Below are positions 6,418 to 12,575 of a stretch of DNA of 15,988 nucleotides, piece by piece. Position numbers and translations under genes: made by a program. The notes under the pieces were generated by a model. The model ran no database searches and was not told the origin of the DNA. It was given only the letters and a program-made list of their open reading frames with translations. Source of the stretch: an uncultured Roseiflexaceae bacterium (lineage in GTDB: Bacteria > Chloroflexota > Chloroflexia > Chloroflexales > Roseiflexaceae); contig CALJIC010000177.1 of assembly GCA_937974195.1 (NCBI GenBank), forward strand, positions 1 through 15,988, read 5' to 3'. Numbering within the stretch: the first letter of the stretch is position 1; every line of letters starts with the position of its first letter.

Positions 6418-6647
6418 CGTGCCAGTCTGCCCGTTATCATGCCCATCTCCACCGATGCCCGTGCCCCAGGCACAGACTGATGCGCTGCAATGCCCAGGTT
6501 GGCGGAGACGAGCAGCTGGTGTGTTGAGGCAAGACAACACCGCGTACCTCCTGTTGATGAGGAGGGCGAAACGTGTGGCGGCAGGGAGCCTCGACGCTCG
6601 CCCGACGGTTGGAGTCGCGGCGGCGCCCCGGCCGGCACGGCAGAGCG
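6410..6647. mobile_element. Possible MITE-like element with 14-bp inverted ends
   Basis: CGCTCTGCCGTGCC (6410-6423) and GGCACGGCAGAGCG (6634-6647) are perfect 14-bp inverted repeats bounding 238 bp. The interior looks less GC-rich than the surrounding genes and encodes nothing recognisable. No target-site duplication could be identified, so it may instead be two inverted copies of an intergenic repeat rather than a transposable unit. Confidence 0.35.
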
Positions 6648-6742
6648 CTGTGACGGGAACGCGCTGGAGCGCCGCCGGCGCCGCTTTCTCCCTAAAAATG
6701 GTGGCTGCGTGCGGCGCAGGCGCTGCGGATCGCCCGGCGCGG

Positions 6743-8026
6743 TCACGCCCCGGCGAGATCGCTGTACAGCGCCTCGAGGCGCGGGACGATCGCCGACCAG
6801 TCGTAGCGGGCGCGGACGAGCGACCGGCCGGCGGCGCCGAGCCTCCGCGCGTACTCCCGGTCGTCGAGCAGACGCAGCACGGCCTCGGCGAAGGCCGCGG
6901 GCGTATCGGCCAGCAGGCAGTGCTCGGCGTGGCGCAGCCCCTCGACCCCCTCGGCCCCGAGGCTGGTGCTGACCGTGGGCGCCTCGAGCGACAGCGCCTC
7001 GAGCAGCTTGAGCCGAATGCCCCCGCCGATGCGCATCGGCACCACGTAGACGTCTGCCCCGGCGATGAAGGGCCGCGCGTCGGCGACCTCGCCGGTGAGC
7101 ACCAGCTCGCCGCGCGCCGCCATCTGCCGCAGCTCCGGCGCCGGGCGCTTCCCCACCGCGACCAGCCGGACGTCCGGACGCGCCGCGCGGATGCGGGGCA
7201 GCACCTCGGCGACGAACCACGCCAGCGCGTCCAGGTTGGGGCGGTAGTCGAGCGTGCCGCTGAAGACGAGCGTGGGGCCGCCGAAGGTGAGCGCCGCCAG
7301 CCCCGGGCGGCTGAAGTGGGCGGTGTCGACGCCGTTCGGCGCGATGGCGAGCCGCACCTCGGGAGCCAGCCGGCGCAGGGCGCGCGCATCCTGCTCGGAG
7401 ACCGCCACGGCTGCGTCGACCGCCCGCAGGACCCGGCGCTCGTAGGCGGCGAGCTTGGCCCACTGCGCGGACGAGTAGAGCGTCCCGGCCAGGTTCCGAG
7501 CCGACGCCCGCAGCCCGGCGGCCGACGAGGGCGGCCGCGCAAGCGCGGCGAGCGCGGTGAGCGCGGCGCGCTTCTGCAGGAGATACTCCGCGTTGAACTG
7601 GTCGAGGACGAGCGCCGGCCGCCGCCCCGCCGCCCGGCCGGCGAGCTGCGGCCTGCAGTCCACGAGGTAGCGGGCCATCTCGATGCTCTCGGCCTGGACC
7701 ACGTCGAACCGCTGGGCGCCCAGCAGCTCGGCCAGCGCGCCGCCGTAGGCCGGCGAGGCGTTGCGCAGCGCCATGTCCGGCAGCGGCGAGGCGACGGTGG
7801 TCCAGGCGCGGCGGAGCGTGCTGCGCGGGGCGGGGCCGCGCACCGTGTGCAGCCGGCAGTGCTCCCGCAGCGGGGCGAGCGCCGCCTCCGCGTCGGCGTC
7901 GGGCGCGAAGGTGAGGCAGGTGACCTGGTGGCGCTGCGCCAGGCCGCGCACGAGCTGGTAGATGCGCATCGTGCCCCCGCCGTGCGGCGGGTAGGGCGGG
8001 TAGGGCGAGAGGACGAGGATGTTCAT
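6743..8026 (-). CDS. Glycosyltransferase family 4-like, GT-B fold
   Basis: A 427-residue retaining-type glycosyltransferase candidate. The N-terminal Rossmann half starts MNILVLSPYPPYPPHGGG, with the Gly-rich donor/acceptor loop at residues 16-18. The C-terminal half has APNGVD, LVFSGTLDYRPNLDAL and KLLEALSLEAPTVST followed by GAEGVEG, the usual GT4 nucleotide-sugar-binding region. No TM segment is evident, so it is probably cytoplasmic or peripheral, adding a sugar to a lipid- or glycan-linked acceptor; donor and acceptor are unknown. The ATG lies 8 nt after the dgkA stop with AGAGG just before it, indicating translation as the last gene of the minus-strand series. The open frame runs on upstream in phase to 9145, but that part is a shadow of dgkA and ybeY. 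The start of GT-B homology fixes the true start. Confidence 0.87.
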   Translation of the reverse strand: MNILVLSPYPPYPPHGGGTMRIYQLVRGLAQRHQVTCLTFAPDADAEAALAPLREHCRLHTVRGPAPRSTLRRAWTTVASPLPDMALRNASPAYGGALAELLGAQRFDVVQAESIEMARYLVDCRPQLAGRAAGRRPALVLDQFNAEYLLQKRAALTALAALARPPSSAAGLRASARNLAGTLYSSAQWAKLAAYERRVLRAVDAAVAVSEQDARALRRLAPEVRLAIAPNGVDTAHFSRPGLAALTFGGPTLVFSGTLDYRPNLDALAWFVAEVLPRIRAARPDVRLVAVGKRPAPELRQMAARGELVLTGEVADARPFIAGADVYVVPMRIGGGIRLKLLEALSLEAPTVSTSLGAEGVEGLRHAEHCLLADTPAAFAEAVLRLLDDREYARRLGAAGRSLVRARYDWSAIVPRLEALYSDLAGA

Positions 8027-8034
8027 CAGCCTCT

Positions 8035-8511
8035 TCAGGTCAGGAGCGCGGCGGCGATCGCCCACAGCCGGGGCAGGAAGATCACGGCGCCGACCGCGAC
8101 GGCCGCGAGCGCGGTGAGCAGCACGGTGCCGGCGGCGACGTCCTTGGCGACTCTGGCGAGCGGGTGGTAGTCGGGCGAGGCCAGGTCGACAGCGGCCTCG
8201 ATGGCGGTGTTGAGCCCCTCCGCGGCCAGGACCAGCGCGATCGTCAGGATGAGCGCCAGCCACTCGCCGCGCCCGATCCCAAGGGCGGCGCCGAGCGCGA
8301 CCGCAAGCGCGGCCAGCGCGCAGTGGATCTGAGCGTTGCGCTGGGTGGTGATCAGGTAGCCGATGCCGCGCAGGGCGTACCGGAACGAGGCGACCCGGCT
8401 GACCGCGCGGCGGGGCGCCGGCGACAGCTGGCGGGCGGGCGGGCTCGCCGGCCGCCGGGCGCGAGCTGCCGGGCGCCGATGGGTGGCTGGTGGCTGAGAG
8501 TCGGTGGTCAT
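8035..8511 (-). CDS. dgkA: Diacylglycerol / undecaprenol kinase
   Basis: A small integral membrane lipid kinase of the DgkA family. In Gram-positive relatives the enzyme prefers undecaprenol, feeding the C55 lipid carrier pool, while in Proteobacteria it phosphorylates diacylglycerol; which substrate applies here is open. The signature EGLNTAIEAAVD (residues 98-109) is intact, followed by AKDVAAGTVLL (122-132). Hydrophobic segments are around 63-79, 84-98 and 127-147. The 158-residue length exceeds the usual 120-135 because of about 40 N-terminal residues rich in Pro, Arg and Ala, likely cytoplasmic and disordered. The ATG at 8511 follows the ybeY stop by 3 nt, so the two are co-transcribed. 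The ybeY-dgkA adjacency is conserved in many bacteria and supports the call. Confidence 0.92.
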   Translation of the reverse strand: MTTDSQPPATHRRPAARARRPASPPARQLSPAPRRAVSRVASFRYALRGIGYLITTQRNAQIHCALAALAVALGAALGIGRGEWLALILTIALVLAAEGLNTAIEAAVDLASPDYHPLARVAKDVAAGTVLLTALAAVAVGAVIFLPRLWAIAAALLT

Positions 8512-8514
8512 CGG

Positions 8515-8982
8515 TTACTCGCGGGGCAGCCCGAGCCGCTCCATCGCAGCCTCCTCGCGCGCACGCATCGCGGCGGCGTCCTCGGGGCCGCGCTCGTGGT
8601 CGTACCCGAGCAGGTGGAGCACGCCGTGGGCGACGAGGTAGGCGAGCTCGCGCTCGCGCGAGTGGCCGTACTCGGCGGCTTGGGCGACCACGCGCTCGTA
8701 CGAGAGCGCGATGTCCCCCAGGTAGCGCGGCGCGTCCGGCGGGCGCACGAAGGGCCCTCCGGCCTCCTCCTCTGCGGCGAAGGAGAGCACGTCCGTCGGG
8801 GCGTCCACCCCGCGGTAGTCGCGGTTCAGCTGGTGCAGCTGCGCGTCGTCGGTCACGAGCACGCTGAGCTCGACCGGCTCGGCGAGCCCCTCGGCCTCGA
8901 GCGTCGCGGCGGCGGCGCGCTCGATGAGCCCTGCGTCCACCTCCGGCGCATAGCGCGGGTCGATCTGGACCTCGATATCCAT
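8515..8982 (-). CDS. ybeY: Endoribonuclease YbeY, rRNA maturation factor
   Basis: A zinc-dependent endoribonuclease involved in 16S rRNA 3'-end maturation and ribosome quality control. The family motif HGVLHLLGYDH (residues 119-129) supplies the three zinc-binding histidines H119, H123 and H129. The other conserved block, NRDYRGVDAPTDVLSF (53-68), is also present. The ATG at 8982 gives 155 residues, the normal size. A GTG four codons upstream (8994) is the main alternative. The frame stays open to 9138 but overlaps pgpH and lacks homology there. The gene starts 38 bp after the pgpH stop and ends 3 nt before dgkA, as expected for the conserved pgpH-ybeY-dgkA order. Confidence 0.94.
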   Translation of the reverse strand: MDIEVQIDPRYAPEVDAGLIERAAAATLEAEGLAEPVELSVLVTDDAQLHQLNRDYRGVDAPTDVLSFAAEEEAGGPFVRPPDAPRYLGDIALSYERVVAQAAEYGHSRERELAYLVAHGVLHLLGYDHERGPEDAAAMRAREEAAMERLGLPRE

Positions 8983-9020
8983 TGCGATGCTCACGGTCTG
9001 GGCGGCGCCCCGCCGCCGTA

Positions 9021-11195
9021 TCACCCCGTCGCCTTGCTGTCCTGCGGCGTGTAGTCGACGCGCGGGTGGTAGATCCCCTGCAGGGTGGTGATGAACGCCT
9101 GGCGGATGGCGGCGAGATCTTTGATCGTGAGCGGGCACTCGTCAAGCTGCCCGCTGCGCACGCGCTCGTCGATGATCGCCGTCACCAGCTCCTCGATCGT
9201 CTGGGCGCCGTTCGGGGCGTTGCCGCGCTCCTCGCGCGACGAGATCACCTTGCCGTTCTGCACCTTGGAGCGCACCGTCGCCTCGACCGAGTCGGCCAGC
9301 ATCATGATCGCCTGCTCGCGGGTGCGCGGCCGCGGCCCCGGGTAGCTGTAGTCCTCGAGGTCGACCGTGTCCTCCTGCTGCAGCGCCCGCTGGTAGAAGT
9401 GGCGGATCACGCTGGTGCCGTGGTGGGTGGGGATGAAGTCCACGATCTGCGGCGGCAGCCCGGCGGCGCGCGCGAGCTTCACCCCCTCGCGCACGTGGTC
9501 GGCGATGATCCCGGCGCTCGTGTGCGGGTCCAGGTCGTCGTGGACGTTCTCGCGGTCGCTCTGGTTATCCGTGAAGAAGTACGGCCGGACCGTCTTGCCG
9601 ATATCGTGGTAGTACGAGGCGACGCGCAGCAGCAGCGCGTCGGCGCCGATCGCCTCGGCGGCGCTCTCGGCCAGGTTGCCGACCGCGATGCTGTGGTAGT
9701 AGGTGCCGGGCGCCTCGCGGATCAGCTTGCGCAGCAGCGGCTGGGCCGGGTGGGCGAGCTCCATCAGGCGGATGGGGGTCACGATCCCGGCCAGGTGCGC
9801 CACCGGGTTGTACAGGCCGAGCGCGAGGATCGCCGAGAGCGAGCCGTTGACGGCGCTGAACAGGCCGATCGACACCAGCTGCGTGGTGTTCAGGACGTCG
9901 GCGGCGTTCAGGTAGATGGCGAGCTGGGTCAGCCCGTTGACGAGCATCACCGCGAGGCCGGCGGCGACGAAGGTGAGCGAGCGCTCGCCGCGGCCGACCA
10001 CGAAGACGCCGGCGGCGCAGCCGAGCAGCTGGGCCAGCGCGCCCCCGAGCTGTAGGTCGGCGAGGTAGGCGGTGAAGAGGCTCAGCAGCGCCGCCGCCAC
10101 CAGCGCCAGCCCGCTGCCGTACAGCGCCGCGAGCAGCAGCGCCGTCGTCGCCAGCGGGAAGGCCATCGCCCACGTGTTGCCGAGCGGTATGATGAAGCGC
10201 GCGGCGAGCGCCGTCGCCGCGATCAGCCCGACGACCACAAACGTCGAGCGCGCGCTCGCGCCGATCTCGGGCCGCGAGCGCGCGAGGTAGACGATGATCG
10301 TCAGCGCCAGCAGGGCGGCGAGCAGCCCCTTGGCGCCGACGGCGCGCCAGTTCGTCTCGGTCCGCAGCTCGTCGAGCGCCTCGAGCTTCTCCTGGATGTC
10401 GGGCGTCACCACATCTCCCTGCCGGACGATGCTCTCGCCCTCGAGGATCGTGACCTGCACCGGCTCGACGGCGTCGCGCGCGGCCTGCTTGCGCTCGGCC
10501 GTCGCCGCGTCGTCGCGCACGAGGTTGGCGCGCAGGAACGAGCCGCTGAACAGCGCGATCAGCTCGCGCTCGGCCGGGTCGGCGTTGAGCGAGGCCCAGT
10601 AGGGGATCGAGAAGGTGCGCAGCTCGCTGACCGTCTGGTCGTTGAGGGCGTAGTTGTTCTCGCTCAGCGCGCGGTCGTACAGCTCGAGCGACTGGCGGCG
10701 GACGACCTCCCACCGCTCGTCGCTCAGGCTGGCGATCTGCGCGGCCAGCTCGGCGGAGATGACCAGCGTGCTGTTGGGCAGGCTCGTCAGCTTCTCGCGC
10801 CGCTCGGCGGGCGTCAGCGCCGGGTCCTGCCGGACCTGCGTGATCGTCGCCAGCAGGTCGGACAGCTGGGCGCGCTGCTCGATCGGAATGTTCGGCTCGC
10901 GGCGGTAGACGACGTTCGCAGGGTCGCTCTCGGCGCGCGTGCGCTCCTGCTCGGTGCGCCAGGCGCTGATGTAGGTGACGGTGCGGTTCGCCCGGATGCT
11001 CACCGGGCTGGGCTGGCCGGGGACGAGCCCGGGGCGCGGGGGTGTGCGCACGACCATGATCGCCCACAGCGCGAGCGCCAGCCCGACCGCCGCGAGCGCC
11101 AGGTGCAGCATCCGCCGCTGTTTGCTCCGCGGCTGCGCCGCCGCGAGAGGCGCCCGCCGGCCGCGCCACAGGCCGAAGTTCCATCGAAGACGCAT
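9021..11195 (-). CDS. pgpH: 7TM-HD family cyclic-di-AMP phosphodiesterase
   Basis: A PgpH/YqfF-type membrane protein of 724 residues. The characterised family members hydrolyse c-di-AMP in the cytoplasm, affecting potassium and osmotic control. A first TM helix (about 29-49) is followed by a large extracytoplasmic domain (about 50-285), with the ILEGESIVRQGDVVT block near its end. A cluster of membrane segments (about 287-470) comes next, and then the C-terminal HD domain. Metal-site residues visible are H501 (YYHSIAVGNLAE), H530-D531 (YYHDIGK), H567 (IADHV), H591-H592 (PTHHGT) and D635 (MLADSVEA). The length fits the family. The ATG has AGGG about 8 nt upstream. No c-di-AMP synthase gene is in the window. 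It stands between yqeY and ybeY in a conserved order. Confidence 0.93.
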   Translation of the reverse strand: MRLRWNFGLWRGRRAPLAAAQPRSKQRRMLHLALAAVGLALALWAIMVVRTPPRPGLVPGQPSPVSIRANRTVTYISAWRTEQERTRAESDPANVVYRREPNIPIEQRAQLSDLLATITQVRQDPALTPAERREKLTSLPNSTLVISAELAAQIASLSDERWEVVRRQSLELYDRALSENNYALNDQTVSELRTFSIPYWASLNADPAERELIALFSGSFLRANLVRDDAATAERKQAARDAVEPVQVTILEGESIVRQGDVVTPDIQEKLEALDELRTETNWRAVGAKGLLAALLALTIIVYLARSRPEIGASARSTFVVVGLIAATALAARFIIPLGNTWAMAFPLATTALLLAALYGSGLALVAAALLSLFTAYLADLQLGGALAQLLGCAAGVFVVGRGERSLTFVAAGLAVMLVNGLTQLAIYLNAADVLNTTQLVSIGLFSAVNGSLSAILALGLYNPVAHLAGIVTPIRLMELAHPAQPLLRKLIREAPGTYYHSIAVGNLAESAAEAIGADALLLRVASYYHDIGKTVRPYFFTDNQSDRENVHDDLDPHTSAGIIADHVREGVKLARAAGLPPQIVDFIPTHHGTSVIRHFYQRALQQEDTVDLEDYSYPGPRPRTREQAIMMLADSVEATVRSKVQNGKVISSREERGNAPNGAQTIEELVTAIIDERVRSGQLDECPLTIKDLAAIRQAFITTLQGIYHPRVDYTPQDSKATG

Positions 11196-11218
11196 AGCTT
11201 CGCCCTACAAGAACGGAG

Positions 11219-11224
11219 ATTCTA
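11219..11224 (-). promoter_or_regulatory. Possible internal promoter before pgpH
   Basis: TAGAAT on the minus strand lies 23 bp before the pgpH ATG, in the 91-bp gap after yqeY. No good -35 is found at 16-18 bp. It would allow pgpH-ybeY-dgkA transcription independent of gmk-yqeY, but the evidence is one hexamer. Confidence 0.3.
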
Positions 11225-11286
11225 GGCTGTCATGCGCTCGGGCCGCCACAGCCGCTGTCACGACTGCGAGCCACAGTCCACGACTC

Positions 11287-11808
11287 TCACTGTTTCTGGG
11301 TGAGCACCTCGCGCGCAACCTGGCTGATCACCCGGCCGTCCGCCTGGCCTTTGAAGCGCTGCATGAGCGCCGGCATCACCTTGCCCATATCCGCCGGGCC
11401 GGCGCCGCCGAGCTCGGCGATCGCCGCGGCGACGAGCGGGCGCAGCTCCTCGGCGGTGAGCTGGCGCGGCAGGTACTCCCCGAGGATCGCCGCCTCGGCC
11501 TCCTCGGCCGCCGCCAGATCCTCGCGGTTGGCCTTGCGGTACAGCTCGGCCGCCTCGCGCCGCCGCTTGACCTCCTTGGCCAGCACGTCCTGAATGGCCG
11601 CGTCGGTCAGGCCGCCGACCTGCTGCGCGGCCTGCTGTGCGGCCTCGCCGCCCGCCTCGCCGCCCGCTGCGTCGAAGGCCGCCTTGACCTGCGAGATCTG
11701 GGCGTTCTTGATCGCAGCCAGGGCCATGCGGATGGTCTCGACGCGCTGGCGCTCGCCGGCGCGCATGGCGTTCTTCAGATCCTGCTGCAGCTGATCCTGA
11801 ATAGACAT
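11287..11808 (-). CDS. yqeY: GatB/YqeY domain-containing protein
   Basis: A YqeY-family protein sharing the C-terminal tRNA-interacting domain of GatB; its exact role is unsettled, though it is thought to relate to tRNA-dependent amidation. Recognisable segments are ERQRVETIRMALAAIKNAQI (residues 19-38), the block LAKEVKRRREAAELYRKANREDLAAAEE, ILGEYLPRQLTAEEL, and DMGKVMPALMQRFKGQADGR ahead of a short tail. The length of 173 residues exceeds the usual 147-150 because of a low-complexity Ala/Gly/Gln insertion at about 40-66. GAGGAG stands 5 nt before the ATG. Its usual partner rpsU is not seen; here gmk is upstream and pgpH downstream. Confidence 0.92.
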   Translation of the reverse strand: MSIQDQLQQDLKNAMRAGERQRVETIRMALAAIKNAQISQVKAAFDAAGGEAGGEAAQQAAQQVGGLTDAAIQDVLAKEVKRRREAAELYRKANREDLAAAEEAEAAILGEYLPRQLTAEELRPLVAAAIAELGGAGPADMGKVMPALMQRFKGQADGRVISQVAREVLTQKQ

Positions 11809-11834
11809 TGTGACTCCTCGATATGCCAGCAGAA

Positions 11835-11881
11835 CGCGTGCCAGTAGAGACGCGCCGGCGGCGCATCTCTACTGGCACGCG
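11835..11881. repeat. Long nested hairpin between gmk and yqeY
   Basis: Perfect 16-bp arms CGCGTGCCAGTAGAGA (11835-11850) and TCTCTACTGGCACGCG (11866-11881) enclose a 15-nt loop. The loop itself forms a 5-bp stem (GCGCC / GGCGC) with a GGC tip; only one C/A mismatch interrupts the two stems. The GTAGAGACGC core with its mirrored arm resembles dispersed palindromic repeats familiar from cyanobacterial and Chloroflexota genomes (from memory, not searched). Lying inside a co-directional series, it may also attenuate read-through or stabilise the gmk mRNA end. Confidence 0.6.
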
Positions 11882-11906
11882 CCATCGGCGCGCCTGGCCC
11901 GCGCCC

Positions 11907-12539
11907 CTACAGCCGCACGCGGCGCGGGCGCACGCGCTGCTTCTCGGCCCGGACGATCGCGCGGATCTGCTCCACCGCGTCGTCCAGGCGGTCCTCGCGG
12001 TTGAAGACGACGTAGTCGAACTGGTCGACGGCGTTCATCTCCTCGCGCGCCACGCTCAGCCGGCGCTCCATCTCATCCGGTGTCTCGGTCCGGCGCCACT
12101 GCAGCCGGTTGCGCAGCTCCTCGAAGCTGCCGGGCGCGACGAAGATCTGCACCGCCTCGGGCGCCAGCCGCCGGATCGTCTGCGCGCCCTGCACGTCGAT
12201 GCGCAGCACCACGTCGCGCCCGCTCGCGAGCGCCTGCCGGACCTCGTCCTTCGGTATGCCCTTGTAGTGCCCGTAGACCATCGCCCACTCCAGCAGCTCG
12301 CCCTCGGCGATCAGCGCCTCGAACTGGGCCGGGCTGTAGAAGTGGTAGTCGTACCCCGGGCGCTCGCCCGGCCGTATCGGCCGGCTCGTGGCGGTGACGA
12401 CGAAGTGGAACGGGTAGCCGGCATCGCGCATGCGCATCAAGATCGAGTCCTTGCCGACCCCCGACGGGCCGGAGATAACTACCAGCAGCGGGTGCGGCGG
12501 AAGCCCCAGCAGCTGCGGGTTGAGATCGCCGATCGCCAT
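11907..12539 (-). CDS. gmk: Guanylate kinase
   Basis: Phosphorylates GMP to GDP with ATP, an essential step of guanine nucleotide supply. The P-loop is GPSGVGKDS (residues 24-32). GMP-binding elements follow: TATSRPIRPGE (49-59), DYHFYSPAQFEALIAEGELLEWAMVYGHYKGIP in part (64-96), and IDVQGAQ (114-120). The lid and C-terminal arginines RNRLQWRRTET (143-153) and RL near ERRLSVA are also present. The ATG at 12539 gives 210 residues, with AGGAG 5 nt upstream; the frame upstream overlaps rqcH and is not used. GKDS instead of the commoner GKST or GKGT is also found in the PhnN kinases, but the GMP-site motifs make Gmk the better call. It is the first gene of the minus-strand series and is divergent from rqcH. 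Confidence 0.94.
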   Translation of the reverse strand: MAIGDLNPQLLGLPPHPLLVVISGPSGVGKDSILMRMRDAGYPFHFVVTATSRPIRPGERPGYDYHFYSPAQFEALIAEGELLEWAMVYGHYKGIPKDEVRQALASGRDVVLRIDVQGAQTIRRLAPEAVQIFVAPGSFEELRNRLQWRRTETPDEMERRLSVAREEMNAVDQFDYVVFNREDRLDDAVEQIRAIVRAEKQRVRPRRVRL

Positions 12540-12566
12540 GGACGCTCCTATCGCGCGTGCTATAAT
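12539..12566 (+). promoter_or_regulatory. rqcH promoter giving a probable leaderless mRNA
   Basis: TATAAT (12561-12566) is preceded by TGC (extended -10) and, 16 bp upstream, by TGGACG (12539-12544), a 4-of-6 match to TTGACA. The ATG of rqcH begins at 12576, only 9 nt after the -10, where transcription itself would be expected to start. There is no Shine-Dalgarno. The segment overlaps the gmk start codon and its ribosome-binding site on the other strand. Confidence 0.6.
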
Positions 12567-12575
12567 CCCACAGCT

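Larger units (their letters stand above)
6206..6742. repeat. Repeat-bearing intergenic island
   Basis: This 537-bp gap between the PLD-like gene and the glycosyltransferase has no convincing coding sequence in any frame. It holds two structures described separately: near-repeats at 6298-6417 and a segment bounded by 14-bp inverted repeats at 6410-6647. Its right part (about 6648-6742) contains GC-rich short palindromes (for example GCGCC / GGCGC with a 3-nt loop) downstream of the minus-strand glycosyltransferase. These might help end that transcript. Confidence 0.5.

Noticed and set aside
6326..8170. 614-codon plus-strand open frame
   Set aside because: Opposite the glycosyltransferase, low-complexity Arg/Gly/Ala composition typical of GC-rich antisense frames, and no family motif.
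8027..9145. In-frame extension of the glycosyltransferase frame, suggesting an 800-residue fusion
   Set aside because: The upstream part is Arg/Ala-rich shadow translation over dgkA and ybeY, which are clear in their own frames. The GT-B N-terminus begins at the ATG at 8026.
8982..10055. 357-codon plus-strand frame over pgpH
   Set aside because: Antisense shadow of the well-supported pgpH gene, rich in Arg/Val/Asp with no domains.
11907..12539. PhnN (ribose bisphosphate phosphokinase) instead of Gmk, because of the GKDS P-loop
   Set aside because: The GMP-binding segments and the YGHYKGIP motif are those of guanylate kinase, and there are no phosphonate genes nearby.
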